A stretch of DNA of 64,000 nt from Cohaesibacter gelatinilyticus (GCF_900215605.1 NZ_OBEL01000006.1:186001-250000), one strand, 5' to 3'; counted from the stretch's first letter, positions 11,698 through 20,435 are shown. Numbers and translations are program-made. The notes: generated by a model not told the origin, from the letters alone.

Positions 11698-11961
11698 ATG
11701 GCTGAGAATAATGATTCTGGAAAAGCCTACTGGAAAGCCAACCTCAACCTCATCACCATCTGTCTGGTGATCTGGTTTGTGGTATCTTTCGGTTTTGGGC
11801 TTATTCTTCGTCCTGCTTTGTCAGGTATTTCCGTCGGTGGCACCGACTTGGGCTTCTGGTTCGCCCAGCAGGGATCGATCTACGTATTCCTGGGACTTAT
11901 CTTCTTCTACGCTGTTCGCATGAACGCTATTGACCGCGCCCACGGCGTGTCTGACGACTAA
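11698..11961 (+). CDS. DUF4212 small subunit of sodium:solute symporter
   Basis: This short membrane protein of 87 residues has two transmembrane segments (about LNLITICLVIWFVVSFGFGL and SIYVFLGLIFFYAVRMNAI). DUF4212 proteins are regularly encoded directly before VC_2705-type sodium:solute symporters and are thought to act as an accessory subunit, like YjcH beside ActP. The ATG at 11698 follows GGGGGGAAAC. The symporter gene begins 20 bases downstream. The strongly biased codon use of both genes suggests high expression. Confidence 0.9.
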   Translation: MAENNDSGKAYWKANLNLITICLVIWFVVSFGFGLILRPALSGISVGGTDLGFWFAQQGSIYVFLGLIFFYAVRMNAIDRAHGVSDD

Positions 11962-11981
11962 GAGAGCAGGAACGAGAGATT

Positions 11982-13757
11982 ATGGATCTTCAAACTCTTA
12001 CATATATCGTCGTTGGGGCATCTTTCTTGCTCTATATCGGCATCGCCTTCTGGGCCCGCGCTGGCTCTACCGGTGAATTCTACGCTGCTGGCCGCGGTGT
12101 TCACCCTGTTGCCAACGGTATGGCAACCGCTGCTGACTGGATGTCTGCTGCGTCATTCATCTCCATGGCAGGCCTCATCGCCTTTAACGGCTATGGTGCT
12201 TCCCAGTTTCTGATGGGCTGGACCGGTGGTTACGTACTGCTGGCCATGCTGCTTGCACCTTACTTGCGTAAATTCGGCAAGTTCACCGTGCCTGAGTTCA
12301 TTGGTGACCGCTTCTACTCTTCCACAGCACGTATCGTTGCCGTGGTCTGCCTGATCGTCTGCTCCATCACCTACGTGATTGGTCAGATGAAGGGCGTTGG
12401 TGTTGCATTCTCCCGCTTCCTCGAAGTAGACGCTTCCACCGGCCTTCTGATCGGCACCGGCATCGTGTTCCTGTACGCTGTGCAGGGTGGCATGAAAGGC
12501 ATCACCTACACCCAGATCGCTCAGTACTGCGTTCTGATCCTGGCATACACCGTACCTGCAGTCTTCATCTCCATGGAACTGACCGGTTCTTTCCTGCCAC
12601 AGATCGGCCTGTTTGGTGATCACGCTGCTTCCGGTACCCCACTTCTGACCAAGCTTGATCAGATTGTGACGGATCTCGGATTTAAGGAATATACGGCACA
12701 GTCTTCCAACCCGCTCAACATGTTCATGTACACCATGTCCCTGATGATCGGTACGGCTGGTCTGCCACACGTTATCATCCGTTTCTTCACCGTTCCTAAA
12801 GTGTCTGACGCTCGTTGGTCCGCTGGTTGGGCTCTGGTCTTCATCGCAATCCTCTACACCACCGCTCCTGGCGTTGGCGCAATGGCTCGCATGAACCTGA
12901 TGGACACCATCCAGACCGGTGAAGTTGGCGCTCCTGACGGCAACCTGCAATATGAAGCACGTCCTGACTGGTTCAAGAACTGGGAAACCACTGGTCTTCT
13001 GAAGTTCGAGGACAAGAACGGTGACGGCCGCATTCAGTATTACAACGACAAGAGCAAGGACTTTGCTGCTAAAGCAGAAGGCTTTGGCTGGAAAGGCAAC
13101 GAGCTGAAAGTGGACCGTGACATCATGGTTCTGGCTAACCCTGAAATCGCCAAGCTTCCAAACTGGGTGATTGCCCTGGTTGCTGCTGGTGGTCTGGCTG
13201 CTGCTCTGTCTACTGCTGCCGGTCTCTTGATGGCTATCTCTTCCGCCGTTTCTCACGATCTGATGAAGGGTACCTTCACTCCGGATATCTCTGAGAAGCA
13301 GGAATTGCTCTACGCTCGTATCTCCATGGGTGTTGCCATCGCGATCGCTGCATGGCTTGGACTGAACCCTCCCGGCTTCGCAGCTCAGGTTGTGGCGCTG
13401 GCCTTCGGTCTGGCAGCATCCTCTATCTTCCCTGCACTGATGATGGGTATCTTCTCCAAGCGCATCAACTCCAAGGGCGCAACCCTCGGCATGATCGCTG
13501 GTATCCTGTCCACCCTGCTGTACATCTTCATGTACAAAGGCTGGTTCTTCATCCCAGGCACCAACATGTTGGCTAACACCACTGCCAACCACTTCCTGGG
13601 CATTGCTCCAGAAGCGTTCGGTGCAATCGGTGCCCTGATCAACTTCGCAGTTGCTTACGTAGTGTCCAACGCGACCGAAGAGCCACCGCAAGAGATCCAG
13701 GATCTGGTGGAAAGCATCCGCGTACCATCTGGTGCGGGTGCAGCTGTCGATCACTAA
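11982..13757 (+). CDS. Sodium:solute symporter (VC_2705/ActP-like, SSS family)
   Basis: This 591-residue inner-membrane symporter of the SSF family probably imports acetate or another short carboxylate with Na+. The N-terminal SSF signature region is AAGRGVHPVANGMATAADWM at about residues 36-55. A hydrophilic insert near residues 315-385 contains DKNGDGRIQYYN (about residue 344), an EF-hand-like loop in which the twelfth position is Asn rather than Glu. AGGAACGAGAG precedes the ATG. Codons such as CTG, ATC, GGT and CGT dominate, which marks it as highly expressed; this bias also leaves the opposite strand open. Substrate is inferred from family and the DUF4212 partner. Confidence 0.88.
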   Translation: MDLQTLTYIVVGASFLLYIGIAFWARAGSTGEFYAAGRGVHPVANGMATAADWMSAASFISMAGLIAFNGYGASQFLMGWTGGYVLLAMLLAPYLRKFGKFTVPEFIGDRFYSSTARIVAVVCLIVCSITYVIGQMKGVGVAFSRFLEVDASTGLLIGTGIVFLYAVQGGMKGITYTQIAQYCVLILAYTVPAVFISMELTGSFLPQIGLFGDHAASGTPLLTKLDQIVTDLGFKEYTAQSSNPLNMFMYTMSLMIGTAGLPHVIIRFFTVPKVSDARWSAGWALVFIAILYTTAPGVGAMARMNLMDTIQTGEVGAPDGNLQYEARPDWFKNWETTGLLKFEDKNGDGRIQYYNDKSKDFAAKAEGFGWKGNELKVDRDIMVLANPEIAKLPNWVIALVAAGGLAAALSTAAGLLMAISSAVSHDLMKGTFTPDISEKQELLYARISMGVAIAIAAWLGLNPPGFAAQVVALAFGLAASSIFPALMMGIFSKRINSKGATLGMIAGILSTLLYIFMYKGWFFIPGTNMLANTTANHFLGIAPEAFGAIGALINFAVAYVVSNATEEPPQEIQDLVESIRVPSGAGAAVDH

Positions 13758-13785
13758 GATTGACACTCCCAAACAAAATCAGAGA

Positions 13786-13812
13786 AGCCCGGCTGTTCAG
13801 TCGGGCTTTTTC
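13786..13812 (+). terminator. Rho-independent terminator after the symporter
   Basis: AGCCCG (13786-13791) pairs with CGGGCT (13802-13807) across a 10-base loop, followed by a T-run. It ends the DUF4212-symporter transcript and separates it from the DUF294 gene. Confidence 0.85.
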
Positions 13813-13854
13813 CGTCCATATTTGGTGCCAAAATGGCTTATTTCTCGAATTGCA

Positions 13855-13896
13855 TAAATTGTCAGCTCATGAGTGACCTGCATCAATGACAATTTA
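13855..13896. promoter_or_regulatory. Perfect 10-bp inverted repeat upstream of the DUF294 gene
   Basis: TAAATTGTCA (13855-13864) is mirrored by TGACAATTTA (13887-13896), with the 8-bp palindrome CTCATGAG in the spacer. It lies about 50 bases before the start codon, with no T-run. It could be an operator bound by a dimer or an mRNA leader hairpin. Confidence 0.5.
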
Positions 13897-13946
13897 ACCT
13901 CTGCTATCGAACAATCTGATTGATTTTGATGACCGGGGAGTCTGGC

Positions 13947-15791
13947 ATGACCATTGCCTCTTTTACAGAATTTGCTTCACATCGCCATCCATTTGACCTG
14001 CTTCCCTCAGAACGCCTGCAGGAATTGGCTGCCAGCACCCAAACCAGAACCGTCGCCGCGGAGAAGGTAATTTGCGATGTGGGAGAGAATCTCTCCAGTC
14101 TGTATCTGATTGAAAAAGGCGCTGTTGATCTCATCACGCCAGAAGGCTCACTACTGCTTCACTTGAATGTCGGCAATTGCTTTGGTGAACGGGCCCTGTT
14201 GTCAGATGGCAAGTCCCCGAACAAGGCCGTTGCCAGCGAAGAAACTTCTCTTTTCATCATCCCTGGAGAGGAATTTCAAAACCTGATCAAAAACTATCCA
14301 CCTTTCCATTCTTTCTTCGATAGTTCCTTGGCCAGAAAAGCTCCAACAACACCACAAAACACTGATTCCACAACAAGCCTGATCTCGGTTTCCATCGACA
14401 ATCTGATGACGCCAAACCCCATCACTATTCCGCCATCTGCGACTGTGATGGAGGCGGCACAAATCATGCGAGAGAAAAACATTTCCTGCGTGTTGATCTC
14501 GGAGAGTGACACCCTCACCGGCATTCTCACCACGGGCGATCTCAGTCATCGTGTAGTTGCTGCGGGCCGACCATCAGACACGATGGTTGGCGAAGTCATG
14601 ACATCAAATCCTTTCACCCTGGGGCCGGACGCGCTTGGATTTGATGCCTTGATGGCCATGATGGAGCGTTCCCACACCCATTTGCCAGTGGTTGAGAATG
14701 GAAAACTGGTCGGCATTCTTACAAACACCAATCTGGTACGCCAACAAGCCGTTTCCGCTCCTTTCATCATTCGCGACATCAGCCGCCAGAACAGCTTTGA
14801 AGCCCTGAATGAAATCGTCTCCAAGACACCTCAGATGCTGGCGCAATTGGTCGGTTCTGGTGTGGACGCCCATAACATCGGCCGCATCATCACCAATGTG
14901 ACAGATACCCTGACCCGTCGTCTTGTCACAATGGCAGAAGAGAAATTCGGCCCTGCCCCGGTGCCCTATCTGTGGCTGGCTTGCGGCTCTCAAGGTCGGC
15001 AAGAACAAACCGGCGTTTCCGATCAGGACAATTGTCTGATTTTGGACAATGCCTATCGTGAAGCCGAACATGGTGACTATTTCAAGCAATTTGCCCAATA
15101 TGTCTCGGACGGGCTGGACGCCTGCGGTTACTTCTATTGTCCCGGCGACATGATGGCTACAAATTCACGATGGTGCCAGCCTGCAGATATTTGGCGCGGT
15201 TACTTCAATCATTGGATCGACAAACCCGACCCAATGGCCCAGATGCTGGCCAGCGTCATGTTTGATCTACGCCCCATCTGCGGCAATGAGCTGCTCTTTG
15301 ATGGCATGTATCAGGAAACTTTGGAGAAGGCGCAGAAAAACTCGATCTTCCGCGCGCACATGATTTCCAATTCCCTCAGCCATACACCACCACTAAATCT
15401 CTTCCGTGGCTTTGCTCTCATCAAAAAGGGTGAGCATAAAGACACTGTTGATCTGAAACATAATGGCGTGGTCCCGATCGTGGATCTTGGACGAGCTTAT
15501 GCATTGGAAGCAGCGATCGAGAATGCCAACACACGTGAACGCCTGCTACTGGCGCGCGATGCCAAAGCACTCAGTTCTTCTGGCGCAGGCGATTTGATCG
15601 ATGCTTATGATCTAATCGCCAATATGCGTCTGGAACATCAGGCCAAGCAGATCAGAGAAGGCCAGAAGCCGGATAATTTCATGCCACCTGCCATCCTGTC
15701 AGAGCTGGAACGCAATCACCTGAAAGACGCTTTCATCGTCATCAAGACAATGCAATCTGCTCTTGGCCACAGTCATGGAGCGAATATTTAA
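13947..15791 (+). CDS. Cyclic-nucleotide-fold/CBS/DUF294 nucleotidyltransferase-like protein
   Basis: This 614-residue cytoplasmic protein has four parts: a cNMP-binding fold (about 15-115), two CBS domains (about 148-270), a DUF294 nucleotidyltransferase-like domain with GSQGRQEQ and DQDN (about 340-370), and a DUF294 C-terminal domain (about 460-605). In the phosphate-binding cassette FGERALLSDGKSPNKAVA the usual Arg is missing, so cAMP binding is doubtful. The architecture resembles GlnE/GlnD-like regulators that act on a partner by nucleotidylation, but the target is unknown. Such genes recur beside ActP-type symporters. GGGGAG lies six bases before the ATG. Confidence 0.85.
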   Translation: MTIASFTEFASHRHPFDLLPSERLQELAASTQTRTVAAEKVICDVGENLSSLYLIEKGAVDLITPEGSLLLHLNVGNCFGERALLSDGKSPNKAVASEETSLFIIPGEEFQNLIKNYPPFHSFFDSSLARKAPTTPQNTDSTTSLISVSIDNLMTPNPITIPPSATVMEAAQIMREKNISCVLISESDTLTGILTTGDLSHRVVAAGRPSDTMVGEVMTSNPFTLGPDALGFDALMAMMERSHTHLPVVENGKLVGILTNTNLVRQQAVSAPFIIRDISRQNSFEALNEIVSKTPQMLAQLVGSGVDAHNIGRIITNVTDTLTRRLVTMAEEKFGPAPVPYLWLACGSQGRQEQTGVSDQDNCLILDNAYREAEHGDYFKQFAQYVSDGLDACGYFYCPGDMMATNSRWCQPADIWRGYFNHWIDKPDPMAQMLASVMFDLRPICGNELLFDGMYQETLEKAQKNSIFRAHMISNSLSHTPPLNLFRGFALIKKGEHKDTVDLKHNGVVPIVDLGRAYALEAAIENANTRERLLLARDAKALSSSGAGDLIDAYDLIANMRLEHQAKQIREGQKPDNFMPPAILSELERNHLKDAFIVIKTMQSALGHSHGANI

Positions 15792-15798
15792 GATATTC

Positions 15799-15977
15799 GA
15801 TGAAAGCATCGCGCTTTCATCAGAAAACGCTAGCCGAGCGGGCCATCGATAATGGTCCGACCCGCTTGGTACCCTGATCAGATGATCAGGGATAACGCAA
15901 GGGCATAACTAGTCAGAAAAGCTAACATATTTCGATTGGACATGGCCGCACCAGATTGCTAAACCTCTCTGGTGCGG
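15799..15977 (+). other. Series of four intergenic hairpins
   Basis: Immediately after the DUF294 stop codon come four strong inverted repeats. They are GATGAAAGC/GCTTTCATC (15799-15821), CCGAGCGGG/CCCGCTTGG with one G-U pair (15834-15869), CCCTGATC/GATCAGGG (15872-15891) and CCGCACCAGA/TCTGGTGCGG (15946-15977). None is followed by a T-run. They fill most of the gap before the membrane-protein gene and could be a structured RNA, an mRNA processing or stability element, or protein sites. Confidence 0.6.
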
Positions 15978-16040
15978 AACATGCGGCAGGCTTCAGACCT
16001 GTCAGGTTAATCCAGAGCCAGACCCAGTCGGAGACATTTT

Positions 16041-16553
16041 ATGCTTTTCAATCTTCTAGGCACCTTCGTCGCTGGCATCGGCGCAGCAGGCATCATAATC
16101 CTGTTGTATAAATATATTCTGCGCATACCACGTCCCAAAGCCGCTATTCCGGCTGCAGCCGGTGCCATGATGATCCTCTTCCAGGTCTTTCTGGATTATG
16201 GTTGGTTCTCTCGTGCAACCGCTGATTTCGAGGGCGATCTGGTGGTTATCTCCACTTTTGAAGGCAAAAGCTTGCTCCAACCACTTTCTTACGTCATTCC
16301 GCGTACAGATCGTTTCATTGCACTCGAAGTTGCAACTCTCAAGGAACATGAAAGCTTGCCCGGCATAAAATTGGGTACCCTTCATATCATCGCCCGCGAT
16401 GCCCCCAATGGTCAGCGCAAACAATTGTTCGATTGCATCAACAACAAACGCGCCGATATCAGCCCTGACTTGTCTCTGACTGCAGACGATCTACAATCCA
16501 AAGCCAAATGGCTGGATATGCCCACAGGATGGAGCACCGCTGCCTGCAAATAG
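16041..16553 (+). CDS. Membrane protein of unknown function in the symporter/sensor cluster
   Basis: I do not recognise the family. The 170-residue protein has two N-terminal hydrophobic segments (about residues 2-25 and 36-52) followed by a soluble domain of about 110 residues that begins near GWFSRATADFEGDLVVIST. GGAGAC precedes the ATG at a good spacing. It lies between the DUF294 gene and the receiver/sensor genes on the same strand, which suggests involvement in the same signalling process; this is inference from position only. Confidence 0.6.
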   Translation: MLFNLLGTFVAGIGAAGIIILLYKYILRIPRPKAAIPAAAGAMMILFQVFLDYGWFSRATADFEGDLVVISTFEGKSLLQPLSYVIPRTDRFIALEVATLKEHESLPGIKLGTLHIIARDAPNGQRKQLFDCINNKRADISPDLSLTADDLQSKAKWLDMPTGWSTAACK

Positions 16554-16880
16554 GGAAATTACCTACAACCTTGGACTAATTAAAACTGAAAAATCAAAGG
16601 CTACCTCCCAAAACTAGGAGCAATGGCCAATAGCTTTTCCTATCAAAAAACGTCATAATCATGCCCAGACTATGGCAATGTCTTTTGATCAAGCGCAAAG
16701 CCTTATCACTCATCAGGCCTTATCCTGATTGCATAAATGCTGGTTTTCGGAAGTCGTTTTCGGCCGTTTTTAATTGCGAAGTTTCATCTCCGCAAACTCA
16801 TTCTACCGAGCGGCAGAACGTTTGGACTCTGCATATTATGATAGACATTGGCACATATGGCATCTGGGAGGAGCGCCACT
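16554..16880. other. 327-bp intergenic region before the receiver gene
   Basis: No gene is supported here; an 82-codon open frame at 16661-16909 has no ribosome site and no recognisable features. It presumably carries the promoter of the receiver/sensor-exonuclease pair, but I see no clear operator. Confidence 0.4.
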
Positions 16881-17252
16881 ATGACCAAATCCATTTTGGT
16901 GGTGGATGACGAAACATCCATCAATTTCGCATTAGAGCATTTGATGAAATCCGAAGGCTATAAGGTTGCTACTGCGCATGATGGCAACGAGGCCATTGAT
17001 TGCGTTTGTCAGACCCATCCGGACCTCATTCTGCTGGATGTCTCCCTGCCCCATAAAGATGGTTATGAAATTTGTCAGGCACTGCGTGCAGATACCACCA
17101 CTCAGAATATCAAAATCATCATGATGAGCGCTCGCAGCCGCGACATCGAGATCGAGAAAGGACTGGCAATGGGCGCAAATGCCTATCTCACCAAACCTTT
17201 CTCGCTGGGTAAGGTTACCCAGACAGTCCGGGATATTCTGGCGCAAGCCTGA
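16881..17252 (+). CDS. Stand-alone receiver (CheY-like response regulator)
   Basis: This protein of about 123 residues consists only of a receiver domain: the acidic pair VVDDE near residues 7-11, the phospho-acceptor Asp in LILLDVSLP (about residue 53), the Ser/Thr position in IIMMSARS and the Lys in YLTKPF. There is no output domain, so it must act through protein contacts. The ATG at 16881 has GGAGGAG seven bases upstream. The sensor-exonuclease gene follows 77 bases later, making that protein the obvious partner, although its kinase core looks inactive. Confidence 0.88.
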   Translation: MTKSILVVDDETSINFALEHLMKSEGYKVATAHDGNEAIDCVCQTHPDLILLDVSLPHKDGYEICQALRADTTTQNIKIIMMSARSRDIEIEKGLAMGANAYLTKPFSLGKVTQTVRDILAQA

Positions 17253-17329
17253 TCCATCTCCACATCCATCCTGGCCTTCATATCTCTTCAGCCATAAGCT
17301 GAAGATCCTATTGCTGAAAACTGCCTGAC

Positions 17330-19468
17330 ATGATTGAACGCCTCAGCCTGCGGCTCCGCATATTTCTATTCTTCGCCTTCATTGGCCTCGCCTCTTGTGC
17401 CATCATCGTTGCCTCTCTCTATTTCGCTCTTGGTCGCATTGGCCCAGAGGCAACACCACATCTGGTATTGTTTGGTGGTATTTCCTGTTTTGCCATCCTG
17501 TTGCTCAATGGATATGTCTGGCAGAAATTCGATCTCAATGTTGCCAACCCGATCGATATGATCGTCAAGGATGTGCGCACATTGGTCCATGCAGGCGCTC
17601 AACAGGATCTGAATTCCGAAACCGGAAAATATCTTGGCTTTCTCAATCCCGCCATTCGCGAAATTTCCCAGGCCTTGGTAGAAGCAAGAGAGGAAACAGA
17701 TAAGCAGGTTTCAGAGGCCACAGCATTGGCCAATCGTCAGAAGCGCCGTCTGGAAACCGTTCTTCAGGATCTTGATCAGGGCGTTCTGATCTGCAATCTG
17801 GAAAACAAGATCCTGCTTTACAACAAGCGTGCCCTGAATATCCTGCATGTCTCAGGCGAACTGGGCCTTGGTCGAACACTTTTCTCTGTTGTCTCAGCAG
17901 CCCCTTTTCGCCATGCACTGGACCGTCTACACAACCGATTTGAAGAAGGCCGCCACAAGCGTCACAAGGAAGGCCTCTCAACAATGGTAATCGGCGCCAC
18001 AGCCGACGGGGGTCATACCCTGCAAGGCAAGGTGACACTCATCGTCAATACAGAAGAAAATCTCGCTACCGGCTATACAGTCACCTTTGAGGATATCACC
18101 CATCAACTGGCCGAAAATGTAGAGCGAGACCGCCTGCTCCATCAGGCAATGATGGAGCTACGTCATCCTGCCGCCAATTTGCAAGCAACAGCAGAAATGC
18201 TGGCAGGTGATTTCAATCTGGATGCAGACACCCGCAAAAACTTCGAAAAGATTCTGGTAAAGGAAACACATTCACTTTCGGCCAGCATCGAAGCCATGGA
18301 TAACAAATCTCATCAACTCATGGCTGGTGCCTGGCCCATGTCAGATGTATATTCTTCCTCACTTTTCAATTGCATATTGCGCCGCAATGCATCCGAGGAT
18401 CTGACGCTGACCTGCGAGTTTGTCGGTACACCGGTCTGGCTACATTGTGATAGTGTCACCATTGTCGAGTTGATCGAATTTGTCATGCGCAAGGTCGCCA
18501 GCCAAACAGGCCTGCGTGTCTTCCAACTATCCGCCAATCGCACAGGACGCAAAATCTATATCGATCTCTACTGGCATGGTGAAATGGTCACCATCTCCCA
18601 AATCGATAGCTGGCTCGATGAACCGCTGGACGCTGATCTGGGCGAGATCACTGGACGCGATGTACTGGATCGCCACAAGACTGATTTCTGGTGCACAAAA
18701 ACGCCGGATGGCACCGTTCATCTACGCCTCCCCTTGACGCCAGCTCGCGATCATCATGAAGATGACATCGAAGTTGAACGAGAAATCATACCGGAACGTC
18801 TGGATTTCTATGATTTTGATCTGATGGAACGAACCGACCTCTCTGATATCGAGGACACCCCCCTGCGCGAACTGACCTTCGTGGTATTCGACACGGAAAC
18901 CACAGGACTGGAGCCTTCAAATGGTGATGAGATGATTTCCATCGCAGGCGTTCGCATTGTCAATGGACGTATCATGAGGGGCGAAAGCTTTGATCAATAC
19001 ATCCATCCGGGTCGCTCCATCCCGGCCGCCTCTACTGCAATCCATCACATCACCAACGAGATGGTGGCCGATGCACCACCTGTCGAAGAGGTTCTCCCCA
19101 AATTTCATTCCTATGTCAGTGATGCGGTTCTGGTAGCCCACAATGCCGCCTTCGATATGAAATTCCTATCTCTCAAGGAAGCTCAGACAGGTCTGAAATT
19201 CTCCAACCCTGTGCTGGACACCGTCTTGTTGGCCGCCCATCTTCAGGGTCAAACCGCAAGTCTGACGCTGGACACACTGGCAGAGCAGTTCGGTATCGAA
19301 ATTCCGCCAGAGGTGCGTCACACTGCCCTCGGTGACTCTCTCGCTACAGCAGAAGTTCTCCTGCGTCTGATTGACCTCCTGGAGGCAGGTGGCATCAACA
19401 CTCTACGCGATGCCGTCGAGGTGGAAAAAAAAGCAGCAGCCATCCGCAAACAGCAAGCCAAGTATTAG
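17330..19468 (+). CDS. Membrane sensor with degenerate histidine kinase fused to DEDDh 3'-5' exonuclease
   Basis: This 712-residue fusion has two transmembrane segments (about 7-32 and 42-63), a coiled-coil linker, a PAS-like domain (about 138-250), a kinase-like region (about 265-470) and a DnaQ-type exonuclease domain (about 515-690). In the H-box position the sequence reads MMELRHPAANL: Met replaces the phospho-acceptor His, and the ATPase N- and G-boxes are not recognisable. By contrast the exonuclease motifs are all intact: FDTETTGL, HNAAFDMKF and RHTALGDSLATAE. The nuclease is thus predicted active (RNA or DNA substrate unknown) and tethered to a membrane sensor. Separate exonuclease and DUF294 genes beside ActP-type symporters are known, for example PA3232-PA3235 of Pseudomonas aeruginosa (recalled, not checked). 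Confidence 0.85.
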   Translation: MIERLSLRLRIFLFFAFIGLASCAIIVASLYFALGRIGPEATPHLVLFGGISCFAILLLNGYVWQKFDLNVANPIDMIVKDVRTLVHAGAQQDLNSETGKYLGFLNPAIREISQALVEAREETDKQVSEATALANRQKRRLETVLQDLDQGVLICNLENKILLYNKRALNILHVSGELGLGRTLFSVVSAAPFRHALDRLHNRFEEGRHKRHKEGLSTMVIGATADGGHTLQGKVTLIVNTEENLATGYTVTFEDITHQLAENVERDRLLHQAMMELRHPAANLQATAEMLAGDFNLDADTRKNFEKILVKETHSLSASIEAMDNKSHQLMAGAWPMSDVYSSSLFNCILRRNASEDLTLTCEFVGTPVWLHCDSVTIVELIEFVMRKVASQTGLRVFQLSANRTGRKIYIDLYWHGEMVTISQIDSWLDEPLDADLGEITGRDVLDRHKTDFWCTKTPDGTVHLRLPLTPARDHHEDDIEVEREIIPERLDFYDFDLMERTDLSDIEDTPLRELTFVVFDTETTGLEPSNGDEMISIAGVRIVNGRIMRGESFDQYIHPGRSIPAASTAIHHITNEMVADAPPVEEVLPKFHSYVSDAVLVAHNAAFDMKFLSLKEAQTGLKFSNPVLDTVLLAAHLQGQTASLTLDTLAEQFGIEIPPEVRHTALGDSLATAEVLLRLIDLLEAGGINTLRDAVEVEKKAAAIRKQQAKY

Positions 19469-19484
19469 ACAGCTCAGGACATCC

Positions 19485-19518
19485 ATGATAGGCAGACAGC
19501 TTCTAAGCTGCCTATCAT
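19485..19518. other. Perfect 11-bp inverted repeat without T-run
   Basis: ATGATAGGCAG (19485-19495) and CTGCCTATCAT (19508-19518) form a strong hairpin between the exonuclease gene and the next permease. The absence of a T-run resembles the hairpins at 15799-15977. Confidence 0.55.
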
Positions 19519-19532
19519 TCGGATAATCTTAC

Positions 19533-20435
19533 ATGGAATTGGGTATTCTCGCCGCCATATGCGCTGCAATCATTTGGGCGGCTGCATCCATTGTATCCTA
19601 CCGACCAGTCATCCATTTCGGCGTGCTGGATTTCACCCGCATCCAGCTTCCCATGTCCGCTTTATTGCTTGGCCTTGTCGTCACCTTGCAAGGCAATTGG
19701 GGCAGTCTGAATTGGGCACAATGGATACCCATCGCCTTCTCCGGCATCATTGGCATTCTGCTGGGGGATATAGCTTTGCATTCCTGCCTCAAATATGGCG
19801 GTCCGCGCCGTATGCAACTTCTTTTCGCGCTCAATGCTCCCATGGCATCCCTCATCGGTTTTCTTGCACTTGGAGAAGTCCTGAGCCTTAGCGATGCCAT
19901 TGGCGGCTTTCTGATCCTGACAGGCATTGCACTGGCTATTCTTTATAACAATCCGCAATCCAATGATGGCACAGGCGAAAAACTGACCGGTAGTTTGTTA
20001 CAAGTGCTGTTCTGGGGGTTGCTCTCCGCACTCTGTCAGGCAATTGGCCTGATCATCATGAAGCCAATTGTAGATGCTGGCACAGATCCGTTGGCTGCCA
20101 GTGCCGCTCGCACAATTCTCAGCGCCGTCTTGCTGATGACCACGTTGCTGATCCCGCAAATGCGTTTTCGCACTGTCGACAAACAGGATATCGCCCCCAT
20201 TGTCCTCGCCACGGTCGCAGGCTGGATGGGCTATGTGGGGGCCATGAGCTTACTGATTTTCGCATTGCAAAGTCAGAATACAGGCATTGTCGCCGTTCTG
20301 GGATCGACAGCACCAATCATGATCTTGCCGATCCTGTGGGTCATCAACAAACGTCCTCCAGCTCTTCCAGGTTGGGCAGGCGCTGGTCTGGCTATTGGCG
20401 GAATAGCTATCCTCTCAGAGATGCCGTTTCACTAG
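19533..20435 (+). CDS. EamA/DMT-family permease
   Basis: This 300-residue inner-membrane protein has about ten transmembrane segments in two EamA repeats (start MELGILAAICAAIIWAAAS; second half from about residue 150). The substrate is unknown. Its 3' end overlaps the 3' end of the next permease gene by 29 bases on the opposite strand, and the two proteins are only distantly alike. Confidence 0.82.
   Translation: MELGILAAICAAIIWAAASIVSYRPVIHFGVLDFTRIQLPMSALLLGLVVTLQGNWGSLNWAQWIPIAFSGIIGILLGDIALHSCLKYGGPRRMQLLFALNAPMASLIGFLALGEVLSLSDAIGGFLILTGIALAILYNNPQSNDGTGEKLTGSLLQVLFWGLLSALCQAIGLIIMKPIVDAGTDPLAASAARTILSAVLLMTTLLIPQMRFRTVDKQDIAPIVLATVAGWMGYVGAMSLLIFALQSQNTGIVAVLGSTAPIMILPILWVINKRPPALPGWAGAGLAIGGIAILSEMPFH

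Noticed and set aside
12153-13772. 539-codon open frame antisense to the symporter
   Set aside because: It mirrors the strongly biased codon use of the real membrane protein gene, has a His/Gln/Asp-rich composition and no ribosome site or domain.
16849-16864. TGGCAC upstream of the receiver gene as a sigma-54 promoter
   Set aside because: The -24-like element has no TTGC at the required distance.
16661-16909. 82-codon open frame before the receiver gene
   Set aside because: No ribosome site and an unstructured composition; it overlaps the well-supported receiver start.
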